Source: Bacillota bacterium (GTDB lineage Bacteria; Bacillota; Bacilli; Alicyclobacillales; SLC66). Taken from it: a stretch of DNA of 34,205 nt. Shown here one piece after another: positions 16,226-23,761 of the stretch. The translations under genes were made by a program, and so were the position numbers. The notes beneath the pieces are model-generated. The model was given only the letters and a program-made list of their open reading frames with translations, did not search any database and had not been told where the DNA came from. Position 1 is the stretch's first letter, and each line of letters begins with the position of its first letter. The stretch spans positions 1 through 34,205 of the forward strand of contig JAPNUP010000113.1 of NCBI GenBank assembly GCA_026627345.1, in the 5' to 3' direction.

Positions 16226-17211
16226 TAGTTAGCCCCTCCTGTCCGTACCCGCGGGTCGAGCCGTGAGTAAAGCATGTCAATCACGAAATTGAGCACCAGT
16301 GTGACGATGGCGATGATGAGAAAGATCCCTTGTACCAGTGGATAGTCCTCACTCGACGTCGCGTTATTCAGTAAAAATCCGATCCCTTGATAGGAAAAGA
16401 CCTGCTCCATCAAAATCGAACCGCCTACGACAGATCCGAGTACAATCGCGATGCTCGTGATCTGAGGAAGCATGGCATTGCGCGCTGCGTAAGAGAAAAT
16501 CAAACGACGCGGCGATACCCCTTTGGCTTCAGCAAAAGTGACATAATCTTCGCCCAAGGTGTTGATCATGTTGCTTCGCATACCGATAATCCAACCACTA
16601 ACCCCGCTGATAAAAATGGTGACGACGGGTAAAATACCGTGAGAAATCACACTGCTTATAAATGGACCATTAAAGCCGATCGTGGTGTTCGCGCTGTAAC
16701 TGTGGTACATCGGGAGCCAGCTGAGACTGAATCCGAAGATGTACAGCAGGACAAAAGAACTCCAGTTGTATGGAATAGACTGCATGAACATCGTAACGAT
16801 AGGCAGAACACGATCCATGATGCCGTTACGGCGCCACGCGATCCAGATACCGAGAAAAGTTCCGATGACTGCAGAGAAAACAGTGGCAATGCCGACCGCG
16901 CCAATCGTCCAAGGCAGGTATTGCGCGATCAAACTCGTGACATGTAACGGGAAGTACGTATAAGAAATGCCCCAGTTGCCGGTCACCATGTTCCCTAGGT
17001 ATTGAAAGTACTGTATGATCATCGGCGCGTGACTAAAGCCGAATTCCAATTCCATCGATTTGAGCGCTTGCGGCGGAAGCTTCCCTTGAAAACGCCCGAA
17101 TAAGATCAACGCGGGATTGCCAGGCATCATGCGTGGCAAAATAAAATTCAGGGTCATGGCAGCCCAGATCGAGAAAATCAGGAAGCCAAGCCTTTTCAAG
17201 AAGTAACGCAT
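16225..17211 (-). CDS. Opp/Dpp-type ABC transporter permease (OppB-like)
   Basis: A 328-residue permease starting with the typical MRYFLKRLGFLIFSIWAAM helix and NFILPRMMPGNP. Six membrane segments and the ATPase-coupling segment EAKGVSPRRLIFSYAARNAM follow. An AGGGGGT ribosome site precedes ATG 17211. It is separated from the binding-protein gene by 121 bp that contain an internal terminator, so transporter subunits are likely made in lower amounts than the binding protein. Confidence 0.92.
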   Translation of the reverse strand: MRYFLKRLGFLIFSIWAAMTLNFILPRMMPGNPALILFGRFQGKLPPQALKSMELEFGFSHAPMIIQYFQYLGNMVTGNWGISYTYFPLHVTSLIAQYLPWTIGAVGIATVFSAVIGTFLGIWIAWRRNGIMDRVLPIVTMFMQSIPYNWSSFVLLYIFGFSLSWLPMYHSYSANTTIGFNGPFISSVISHGILPVVTIFISGVSGWIIGMRSNMINTLGEDYVTFAEAKGVSPRRLIFSYAARNAMLPQITSIAIVLGSVVGGSILMEQVFSYQGIGFLLNNATSSEDYPLVQGIFLIIAIVTLVLNFVIDMLYSRLDPRVRTGGAN

Positions 17212-17269
17212 GGGTTAACCCCCTGTTCATCGAGCTAAGTGCGTGCAGTTCTTGCGAGAAGACGGTCTC

Positions 17270-17306
17270 AAAAAGCAGGCCAGAGGCAGACTCGCGTCCG
17301 CCTCTG
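17270..17306 (-). terminator. Intra-operon terminator/attenuator between binding protein and permeases
   Basis: On the minus strand an 11-bp stem with one G-U pair (17296-17306 with 17281-17291, loop GCGA) is followed by GCCTGCTTTTTG, a U-tract at 17274-17270. It lies 27 bp after the binding-protein stop and before the permease start. Such partial terminators often set a high binding-protein to permease ratio. Confidence 0.72.
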
Positions 17307-17332
17307 CAACCAATGACTCGTTGTCCTGCCTC

Positions 17333-19009
17333 TTACTTGACGACTGGTTTGAGGTGCATCAGCACAACAGACTGCGCCACGCCCGTGTACGGGGATGGGG
17401 AGATATACGGGTTGGCTTGCGTCGGCCAGCCTGTATACTGCGATGTGCTGTACTCATCCCAGAACGGTCCGTAGAAGAGCGGGATGACTGGCAGTTGAGT
17501 AGCTGTATACTTTTGCAAGAAATTCAGCTCTTTGTGCTCCACAGCTGCGCTGGTGGTCGTCGTCAACGTGTTGATCGCCTGATCGACTTGCGCATTTTTC
17601 AGTTGCTCTACGTTAAAGCTGCCTTTGGAGTACAGCTCGTAATCGTACTGATAGAACGGTGACGGACCTTCGTTTGTCCAGCTCATGATCAACTGGTAGT
17701 TATGGGTCGCGCCGAACAAGTTCGAGAAGTACTCAGCCTGCGAAATGACTGCCGGAACCAGCTTGATCCCTGCTTGGGTCGCACTCTGCGTCAGCAGCTG
17801 AACATCCTCATCCCAGTCCGTCCAACCAGCTGGCACTTGTACAGTAAAGGTAAGCTCTTTGCCGCCTTTAGCGAAGATACCGTTAGCGTCTTTCTTATAA
17901 CCCGCTTTTTGAAGAATCTGCTGTGCTTTGGCCACATTCGGGTTAACGACCGTATTGAGACCCGGTGCCGCCCACTTGTCATAGGAAGGAATCATGTTGT
18001 TCTGGGTTGCCGGGGCGCTGTAGCCGTACTCCCCTTCATTACCGAGCTGCGCGCGGTCGATGACCAGATTGATCGCTTGGCGGACAGCCAGGTTATTCAA
18101 TCCCGCAACCTTAAGGTTCGGATACAAGGTAGCGACGTTAGCAGCTGGGAACCAGTAGTGATTGCTCGCATTCTTCGAGGTATACACCTGTTGAATGCTC
18201 GGAATGAAGATACCGCTCCACTGAACCTGATCCTTGGCAAGAGCCAAGTCAGCGCTGGTGTTGCTTGAGAAGGCCGGAATCTCGACCGTGCGAACATCCG
18301 ACACGCCAAGGTAGTAATGCATGTTAGCCTTATACGTGATCGCTTCAGGCGTGAAGTGGGTCATGATGTACGGGCCTGTACCTACCGGCTTCGTAATCAC
18401 AGCCTTAGCCGGGTCGCCTTTGACCTTGGACCAGATGTGCTCAGGCAAGATGTACGAGCTGAGCGCGAAATTAATCGCCGGAATGTTCACTTTCTTGTAG
18501 TGCAATACTACTGTGTACGGCCCGTCCACAGAGACAGATCCTAGAGACGACCACACGCCGTTGCTGTCAATGTCCGGATACTTGTGCATGTAGTTCAGCG
18601 TAAACGCGACGTCAGCGGACGTGAAGTTGGTGCCATCGCTCCACTTGACACCGTGGCGCAGGTTGACGACGACCGTTTTACCGCCGTCTTCAACTTTGTA
18701 GCTAGTTGCCAAGAGGTATGTCGGTTTGGTTGCAATTTCGTCAAAATAGACCAGCGGTTGGTAGATCAATCCAGCTTGCCCTGTGTAAGACGGATTGGAC
18801 ACGTATGGGCTAAAGTTATCCGCATAGTTGCCAACCGGAGAAGGCAGCATGACCAGTGGTTTTTCGTTCGCAATGGCCGTTTTCAAAGCAGATGCCGAAG
18901 ACGCGTCCTGTGCATGAGTCGGACCTGCTGCCATCGTGGCACAGCCTGTCAGTGCTACCATCATGGCAGCGGTTGCACCCATAAGACCAATCGTGCGTTT
19001 CTTTGCCAA
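17333..19009 (-). CDS. Family 5 extracellular solute-binding lipoprotein
   Basis: A 558-residue SBP_bac_5 protein that binds the substrate outside the cell and hands it to the adjacent Opp-type permease. Residues 1-23 are a lipoprotein signal with lipobox ALTGC, making C23 the lipid-anchored residue. Family motifs include LRHGVKWSDGTNFTSADVAF and KPVGTGPYIM. The start is TTG 19009, supported by AAGGGGGAT 7 bp before it. No ATG stands in a suitable place. Family 5 proteins bind peptides, nickel or oligosaccharides, and the operon context favours an oligosaccharide such as cellobiose. It is the first gene of the operon. Confidence 0.92.
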   Translation of the reverse strand: MAKKRTIGLMGATAAMMVALTGCATMAAGPTHAQDASSASALKTAIANEKPLVMLPSPVGNYADNFSPYVSNPSYTGQAGLIYQPLVYFDEIATKPTYLLATSYKVEDGGKTVVVNLRHGVKWSDGTNFTSADVAFTLNYMHKYPDIDSNGVWSSLGSVSVDGPYTVVLHYKKVNIPAINFALSSYILPEHIWSKVKGDPAKAVITKPVGTGPYIMTHFTPEAITYKANMHYYLGVSDVRTVEIPAFSSNTSADLALAKDQVQWSGIFIPSIQQVYTSKNASNHYWFPAANVATLYPNLKVAGLNNLAVRQAINLVIDRAQLGNEGEYGYSAPATQNNMIPSYDKWAAPGLNTVVNPNVAKAQQILQKAGYKKDANGIFAKGGKELTFTVQVPAGWTDWDEDVQLLTQSATQAGIKLVPAVISQAEYFSNLFGATHNYQLIMSWTNEGPSPFYQYDYELYSKGSFNVEQLKNAQVDQAINTLTTTTSAAVEHKELNFLQKYTATQLPVIPLFYGPFWDEYSTSQYTGWPTQANPYISPSPYTGVAQSVVLMHLKPVVK

Positions 19010-19072
19010 TGGAAAATCCCCCTTAAAAGATTGTGTATGCTACGAACGAAAGCCCTTTCGGAACGGACCTCC

Positions 19073-19084
19073 TACACGCGTGTA
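19073..19084. repeat. 12-bp perfect palindrome in the binding-protein leader
   Basis: TACACGCGTGTA lies 64 bp upstream of the binding-protein start, in its probable 5' untranslated region. It has a central CG like LacI-family operators but does not share their half-site with the sites further upstream. Role unknown. Confidence 0.4.
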
Positions 19085-19140
19085 ATACCACTGCGCTCTA
19101 TATTGCCGAAAAGGTTTTCGTCTGTATTGGCTACGCGTTC

Positions 19141-19180
19141 ATCATATTACGAGTCTCTCTAAAATGCAATAGCGCTTTCA
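19141..19180 (-). promoter_or_regulatory. Promoter and cre/LacI-like site of the glycoside operon
   Basis: On the minus strand TTGCAT (19164-19169) and TATGAT (19141-19146) are 17 bp apart, giving a good -10 and a poor -35. Overlapping the -35 is TGAAAGCGCTATTG (19167-19180), which matches the CcpA cre pattern TGWAANCGNTNWCA except at its last two positions. It could serve CcpA or the local LacI protein. The placement predicts repression. Confidence 0.52.
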
Positions 19181-19249
19181 CTAGAAATATTCTACCATGA
19201 TCATTACGAGGTGATTTCATACAGATGACAACCGTATAGGTTCCTGAAT

Positions 19250-19302
19250 CCGAAACCGATTTTGAGCAAAATCATCGATTTTTTGTCCGAAATCGGTTTC
19301 GG
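19250..19302. promoter_or_regulatory. Tandem LacI-type operators forming a 13-bp inverted repeat
   Basis: CCGAAATCGGTTTCGG (19287-19302) is a near-perfect palindrome with a central CG, the hallmark of LacI-family operators. CCGAAACCGATTTTGA (19250-19265) is a weaker version. Together they create a perfect 13-bp inverted repeat (19250-19262 and 19290-19302). Centres are 37 bp apart. They lie midway between the divergent transporter operon and the isomerase-SDR operon, so one regulator could control both. Bases between them can also fold as GATTTT/AAAATC. Confidence 0.6.
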
Positions 19303-19425
19303 TGCCCATGACGGCCCTTAGTCACGAATGGCGACATTTGTGTTATTCTCTATAGAGGTAACGCATACATAGGCGACTGCCACACTAATGTGGTACGTAG
19401 TGTCTACAAGGGGGGCCTTTATACA
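19303..19425 (+). other. Leader of the isomerase-SDR operon
   Basis: No well-spaced promoter is convincing here. Small palindromes are CTCTATAGAG (19348-19357) and CCACA-CTAA-TGTGG (19380-19393). The ribosome site AAGGGGGG lies near 19409-19416. Confidence 0.35.
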
Positions 19426-20172
19426 ATGGCGCATTTCGGATTGCAGTTGTACACCTTGCGTGATCGCATGCAGCAGGATTTTCTTGGCACGCTTCAGCAA
19501 GTAGCTGAGATCGGATATGAGGGTGTAGAGTTTGCCGGGTTTGGCGGATTGTCTGCGACAGATCTGCGAGCAGCACTCGATCGCTTGGGGCTTCGCGGCG
19601 TGTCAGCGCATATCCCGCTGGCACAGCTCGATCAGGTAGACGAGATCACAGAGTATGCCAAAGTCGTGGGGCTTGAGTACGTGGTCTGCCCATGGCTTGA
19701 TCCGTCCATGAGAGACAATTATTCAGACTTGATGAAGCAGCTCGGCGAACTAGGAGCCAAGTATGCAGAACGCGGCTTATCACTTTGCTACCACAACCAC
19801 GACTTCGAGTTTGCTGTCAAAGTCGGTGATCGCTATGCGTTTGATTACCTGTTTGCGAACACCAATCCGAAACATGTACAAGTAGAGCTCGATGCCTACT
19901 GGGTACATCGGGCAGGGTTTACAGCGACCGACTATCTGGAGCGGTATAAAGGGAGAACGCCCCTATTGCACCTGAAGGATATGCGCGGCGATGAGAGCAA
20001 AGCGTTCGCAGAGCTCGGTCAAGGTACGTTGCCGATTCGCTCCTTTATAGAAGAAGGCGTGAAAAATGGCGTGAGCTGGTTCTTTGTGGAGCAAGATGTG
20101 TGCCCTGGCGACGCGCTGGACAGTGTGAAAACGAGTTTTCGCCACCTGCGCGATCTCGGCTTCGTAAAATGA
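19426..20172 (+). CDS. TIM-barrel sugar phosphate isomerase/epimerase (AP endonuclease 2 superfamily)
   Basis: A 248-residue protein of the xylose-isomerase-like TIM-barrel family. It starts MAHFGLQLYTLRDRMQQ. Likely metal-site segments are LCYHNHDFEF, VELDAYWVHRAG, LLHLKDM and FFVEQDVCPGD, matching the Glu/Asp/His/Glu site of this fold. Members isomerise or epimerise sugars, keto-sugars or hydroxypyruvate, and some are lyases or hydratases of 3-keto-glucosides. The exact reaction is not readable. ATG 19426 follows AAGGGGGG. It overlaps the SDR gene by ATGA and is divergent from the transporter operon. Confidence 0.85.
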   Translation: MAHFGLQLYTLRDRMQQDFLGTLQQVAEIGYEGVEFAGFGGLSATDLRAALDRLGLRGVSAHIPLAQLDQVDEITEYAKVVGLEYVVCPWLDPSMRDNYSDLMKQLGELGAKYAERGLSLCYHNHDFEFAVKVGDRYAFDYLFANTNPKHVQVELDAYWVHRAGFTATDYLERYKGRTPLLHLKDMRGDESKAFAELGQGTLPIRSFIEEGVKNGVSWFFVEQDVCPGDALDSVKTSFRHLRDLGFVK

Positions 20173-20948
20173 GTGGGACTGCAGATTTTTCCGATCAAGT
20201 CGTGATTGTCAGCGGCGGCGCGCAAGGCATTGGCAAAGGCATCAGTTCAGCCTTTGCCAGCCGCGGGGCGCATGTCGTGATCCTCGATATCGATGAAGAG
20301 GCGCTCGCGCAACAGCAGGAGGTACTGTCAGCGGCCGGGGCCAGTGCTTTGTGCTTGCGGGCCGACGTGGCCGAGGAACTCGACGTTGACGCGAGCGTGA
20401 ACCACATCCTCCAAAGGTTCGGTCGCATCGACGTCCTGGTCAACAATGCCGGGATTGTCGATACACGTCCCATGGCGAGACGCCCTATGGAAGCCTGGGA
20501 TCGACTGCTTGCCGTCAACTTGCGCGGACCATACCTATTGGCAAAGTACTGTGAAACGGCCTTACGCCGCAGCAACCCAGGCGCGATCGTCAATATTGCC
20601 TCTACGCGCGCCCTGATGTCTGAGGCCAACACGGAGCCATATGCAGCCTCCAAAGGTGGACTGATCGCGCTGACCCATGCGCTGGCGGTCAGTCTCGGAC
20701 CCGAGGTCCGTGTCAACGCGATCAGTCCCGGCTGGATCGAGGTCGCCGACTGGAAGAAAACTTCAAAGAGGAGCCAGCCTCACCACAGATCAACAGACCT
20801 CCTGCAACACCCGGTCGGACGCGTCGGTACCCCGCATGACATTGCAGCGGCGTGCCTGTTTCTCGCCAGCCGGGATGCTGGATTCATCACCGGCGCGAAT
20901 TTTGTGGTCGACGGCGGGATGACGATCAAGATGATCTACGAACCCTAA
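20169..20948 (+). CDS. SDR family NAD(P)-dependent oxidoreductase
   Basis: A 259-residue classical short-chain dehydrogenase. GGAQGIGKG near residue 16 is the cofactor glycine motif, and DID at the end of strand 2 favours NAD. NNAG follows near 95, and the catalytic Ser (IAST) and YAASK complete the active site. VDGG lies at the C-terminus. Many relatives oxidise sugars or polyols such as glucose or gluconate. The start ATG 20169 overlaps the isomerase stop by 4 bases (ATGA), so the two are translationally coupled and probably act in series on a sugar. It ends 2 bp from the convergent Gfo/Idh/MocA gene. Confidence 0.88.
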   Translation: MSGTADFSDQVVIVSGGAQGIGKGISSAFASRGAHVVILDIDEEALAQQQEVLSAAGASALCLRADVAEELDVDASVNHILQRFGRIDVLVNNAGIVDTRPMARRPMEAWDRLLAVNLRGPYLLAKYCETALRRSNPGAIVNIASTRALMSEANTEPYAASKGGLIALTHALAVSLGPEVRVNAISPGWIEVADWKKTSKRSQPHHRSTDLLQHPVGRVGTPHDIAAACLFLASRDAGFITGANFVVDGGMTIKMIYEP

Positions 20949-20950
20949 AC

Positions 20951-22036
20951 TCACAGCCCTACAGGGGGAAGTAGAGGAGATCGCTCACATGAGGTCGTCA
21001 TTTCATAGTGACGGCCTGATTGCGCTGCGAGGTGAAATCCTTCCATAGCCTCCAGCACATGCAGTGCCACTTCACCACTCGCGCGATGCGAGCGCCCTTT
21101 TTCGTGTGCTTCGAGCATCTCCGCCGCTCCGATCCCCCGATCATTGTCTACCTCCGGGCGGATATGCGCCAACTCTTGACTCTCAGGCTGATCCATGCGC
21201 CGTACGCGCACAGTGCCCGAAAAGTGATTCGGATCCGGTAAGGAAAGCGTCCCCTCTGAGCCGTAGATTTCAAGCAAGGGAACCTGTGCATGCCAGACGT
21301 CGAAACTCGTTACCAAAGTGGCAATCGCGCCTGACGCAAACTCCAGTACCCCTGCGATATGCGTAGGTACTTCTACCTGGATCGTCTCTCCACGCTTGGG
21401 TTCGCTTGTAATGACACGCTGCGCAAAGGTCGTCTGCGTCGCCCCTGTCACCCGTCTAATCGGTCCGAGCAACTGAATCAGGGCAGTCAGATAATAGGGC
21501 CCCATGTCAAACATCGGTCCCGCACCTCGCTGATAAAAAAATGCCGGATCCGGGTGCCAATGTTCATGTCCGTGTCCGAGCATAAACGCAGTTGCCGCCA
21601 CAGGTCTCCCGATCAATCCATCATCGACGGCCTTGCGGCCTGTTTGCAAGCCCGCACCCAGAAAAGTGTCAGGCGCTGACCCCACACGCAGGCCGCGCGC
21701 TCTAGCCGTATCGAGGATGCGTCGTCCATCTGCGAAAGAAATGGCAAGCGGTTTTTCTGTGTAGACGTGTTTACCCGCTTCAAGCGCACGAATCGATACC
21801 TCCGCGTGCGCTTGCGGGATAGTCAAATTGATGATCAGATCGATACGCTCATCCGCTAGTATCTCATCGACTGTACAGGCTCGCTCGATATGATACTCAC
21901 GTGCTCTGGCCTGTGCGCGTGGCAGATCAATGTCCGCACAAGCGACAATATTCAACTGTTCATACCGCGCAGCCGCTTGACAGTAGATCCCGCTGATATT
22001 CCCGCAACCGATAATCCCTACACGCGCGTGTTTCAT
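20951..22036 (-). CDS. Gfo/Idh/MocA family oxidoreductase
   Basis: A 361-residue NAD(P)-dependent sugar oxidoreductase. The N-terminal Rossmann motif is VGIIGCGNISG (7-16), and the EKPLA motif (E94, K95, P96) supplies the conserved lysine. GAGPMFDMGPYYL in the C-terminal domain carries the usual aspartate and tyrosine region. Members oxidise inositols, glucose or glycosides, including C3 oxidation of glycosides (for example ThuB). It is the third gene of a minus-strand operon with an isomerase and a ThuA-like gene. An AAGAGGTG site precedes the ATG, 28 bp after the ThuA stop. Confidence 0.9.
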   Translation of the reverse strand: MKHARVGIIGCGNISGIYCQAAARYEQLNIVACADIDLPRAQARAREYHIERACTVDEILADERIDLIINLTIPQAHAEVSIRALEAGKHVYTEKPLAISFADGRRILDTARARGLRVGSAPDTFLGAGLQTGRKAVDDGLIGRPVAATAFMLGHGHEHWHPDPAFFYQRGAGPMFDMGPYYLTALIQLLGPIRRVTGATQTTFAQRVITSEPKRGETIQVEVPTHIAGVLEFASGAIATLVTSFDVWHAQVPLLEIYGSEGTLSLPDPNHFSGTVRVRRMDQPESQELAHIRPEVDNDRGIGAAEMLEAHEKGRSHRASGEVALHVLEAMEGFHLAAQSGRHYEMTTSCERSPLLPPVGL

Positions 22037-22064
22037 TGCACACCTCTTCGCACTGGCTTCTCAC

Positions 22065-22697
22065 TCATGAACTTTCACGCGCAGCCCAGACCATCCCGCG
22101 GCGCATCCATGTCAACACCTGAGGAATAGCGACCACGTCCACCTGATGACCCAACGAACAGTAGAACACACGCCCTTGACCGTAGTGCTTCTTCCACACC
22201 ACCGGCATCGTGACGTCCCCGAACTGTGTCGTAGCCAGAACATGATTGGCCGGATCCACGTGCATATAGTACTGCTCCGTCGTAACCGTCAGTGTCTCGC
22301 TGCCTGTCATCACAGGATCGGCGGGGTCTGCCACTTGCACCTGATAGGTGACCCCGTCGTTACCTGGATGCGCCACCCACTGACCACCTACCATGAACTG
22401 ATACTCTGGCTCGTTGCGAAAAGCGTCGCCCATCCCACCGTGCAGTCCAGCACATCCGGCGCCGGACCGCACGGCTGTGAGAAAGGGTGTCAACTGCGCT
22501 TGTGTAATCTCCCCCATCGTCCAGCACGGTACGATCAGCGATGCAGTACCGAGACGCTCCGTATCGAAAAAACAGTCAAGCGAATTAAACACAGTGACAG
22601 CAAACCCTTCCTGGCGCAACTCACCGGCGAGCAGATCAGCTACCTGCTGCGGTTGATGTCCTTGCCAGCCGCCTTGAACGATCCACGCTGACCTCAT
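22065..22697 (-). CDS. ThuA-like domain protein
   Basis: A 210-residue protein of the ThuA/trehalose-utilisation family, with a class I glutamine-amidotransferase-like fold. Landmarks are PCWTMGEITQ, GCAGLHGGMGDAFRNEPEYQFMVGG split over residues 83-108, TEQYYMHVDP and MPVVWKKHYGQGRVFYCSLGH. In rhizobia ThuA works with the oxidoreductase ThuB on trehalose via 3-keto derivatives. The biochemical step of the isolated domain is not settled. ATG 22697 is 2 bp after the stop of the upstream isomerase gene. A GTG at 22709 is possible but lies inside that gene without a ribosome site. Confidence 0.85.
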   Translation of the reverse strand: MRSAWIVQGGWQGHQPQQVADLLAGELRQEGFAVTVFNSLDCFFDTERLGTASLIVPCWTMGEITQAQLTPFLTAVRSGAGCAGLHGGMGDAFRNEPEYQFMVGGQWVAHPGNDGVTYQVQVADPADPVMTGSETLTVTTEQYYMHVDPANHVLATTQFGDVTMPVVWKKHYGQGRVFYCSLGHQVDVVAIPQVLTWMRRGMVWAARESS

Positions 22698-22699
22698 CT

Positions 22700-23668
22700 T
22701 TAGGCCCACCAGATTTCTTGGATCCGTTCTTTAATCAGGACGTTTTTGAGAAAGGCGACTGCTTTTTGGAAGCCTTCTTCGACCGACATCAGGCTGTCTT
22801 CATGCTCGATGCTGATGGCACCGTCATAGCCTACCATCTGTAGCGTGCTAATGATCTGGTTCCAAGTCTCTGCGCCATGACCATAGCCTACAGAGCGAAA
22901 AATCCACGAACGATGCAGCTCATCGCGATATGATTTTGTGTCTAGCACCCCATTGACCGCCGTGTTTTGCGGGTCAATGTACGTGTCTTTCGCGTGAAAG
23001 TGGTAGAGGGCCCCTGCTTTCGCAAGTTCCTTGATGCCGACAATCGGATCCATGCCCTGCCAGAAGAGATGTGAGGGGTCAAAATTGATGCCAATGCTGT
23101 CGCCGCATTCGCTCCGCAGGCGAAGGAGCGTTTCCGTGTTATAAACGACAAACCCTGGATGCGCCTCGATCGCGACGCGAACATTGTGCGCTTTCAAAAA
23201 CTGATCTTGTTCTTTCCAATAAGGAATCACTTTTTCTTTCCATTGCCAATCCAACACGGCCAGAAAGTCTTCCGGCCAAGGACACGTCACCCAAACAGGA
23301 TTTTGGGAGTGCTCTGACTCACCTGGGCAACCAGAAAATGTATTGACTGTCTTAACGCCGAGTTTTTCCGCCAACAAGACTGTCTGGCGAAAAGTCTCAT
23401 GATGCTCTCGCGCAATCGTTTCGTTAGGATGCAACGGATTGCCATGGCAACTCAGTGCACTGATCTCCAACTGATGATCGTCAATCGCCCTTTTAAATGC
23501 TTGCAACTTGCCTTCATCCGCCAACAATTCCGCTGGGTTGCAGTGTGCCGACCCAGGATAGGCCCCGCAGCCAATCTCAATGGCTTCCAATCCGCTTGCA
23601 GCTATGTAGTCCAGCGCCTCGTGAAACGGTTTTTGCGAAAAGAGCACGGCAAATACGCCTAATTTCAC
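22700..23668 (-). CDS. TIM-barrel sugar phosphate isomerase/epimerase (second, larger)
   Basis: A 322-residue xylose-isomerase-like TIM-barrel protein, larger than the copy at 19426. It opens with KLGVFAVLFSQKPFHEALD. Metal-site segments are VAIEAHPGFVVYN, GINFDPSHLFWQGMDP, YHFHAKDTYID and ISIEHEDSLMS. I place the start at GTG 23668, preceded by AGAGGGAGTGG. The open frame runs 15 codons further without similarity. It is the first gene of the isomerase-ThuA-Gfo/Idh/MocA operon, with its own promoter and inverted-repeat operator. The substrate is probably a sugar or keto-sugar. Confidence 0.87.
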   Translation of the reverse strand: MKLGVFAVLFSQKPFHEALDYIAASGLEAIEIGCGAYPGSAHCNPAELLADEGKLQAFKRAIDDHQLEISALSCHGNPLHPNETIAREHHETFRQTVLLAEKLGVKTVNTFSGCPGESEHSQNPVWVTCPWPEDFLAVLDWQWKEKVIPYWKEQDQFLKAHNVRVAIEAHPGFVVYNTETLLRLRSECGDSIGINFDPSHLFWQGMDPIVGIKELAKAGALYHFHAKDTYIDPQNTAVNGVLDTKSYRDELHRSWIFRSVGYGHGAETWNQIISTLQMVGYDGAISIEHEDSLMSVEEGFQKAVAFLKNVLIKERIQEIWWA

Positions 23669-23683
23669 AGCCAACCACTCCCT

Positions 23684-23733
23684 CTTGTATAGGTGTCCCA
23701 TTTCACTATACAAGCGGGGTGGCGTAGATGCAA
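23684..23733 (-). promoter_or_regulatory. Promoter with 9-bp inverted-repeat operator
   Basis: On the minus strand -35 TTGCAT (23728-23733) is 17 bp from -10 TATAGT (23705-23710). A perfect 9-bp inverted repeat, CTTGTATAG (23684-23692) and CTATACAAG (23706-23714), covers the -10 and the transcription start, with 13 bp between arms and about 22 bp centre to centre. There is no U-tract, so it is an operator candidate rather than a terminator. The half-site differs from the LacI-type sites. Confidence 0.6.
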
Positions 23734-23761
23734 CGTGGCAAGTGAGATTTCCAAGCTGGGT

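Noticed and set aside
19250-19302. The 13-bp inverted repeat as a terminator
   Set aside because: It is far from both gene ends in a divergent promoter region, and each arm is itself a LacI-type palindrome, which fits operators better.
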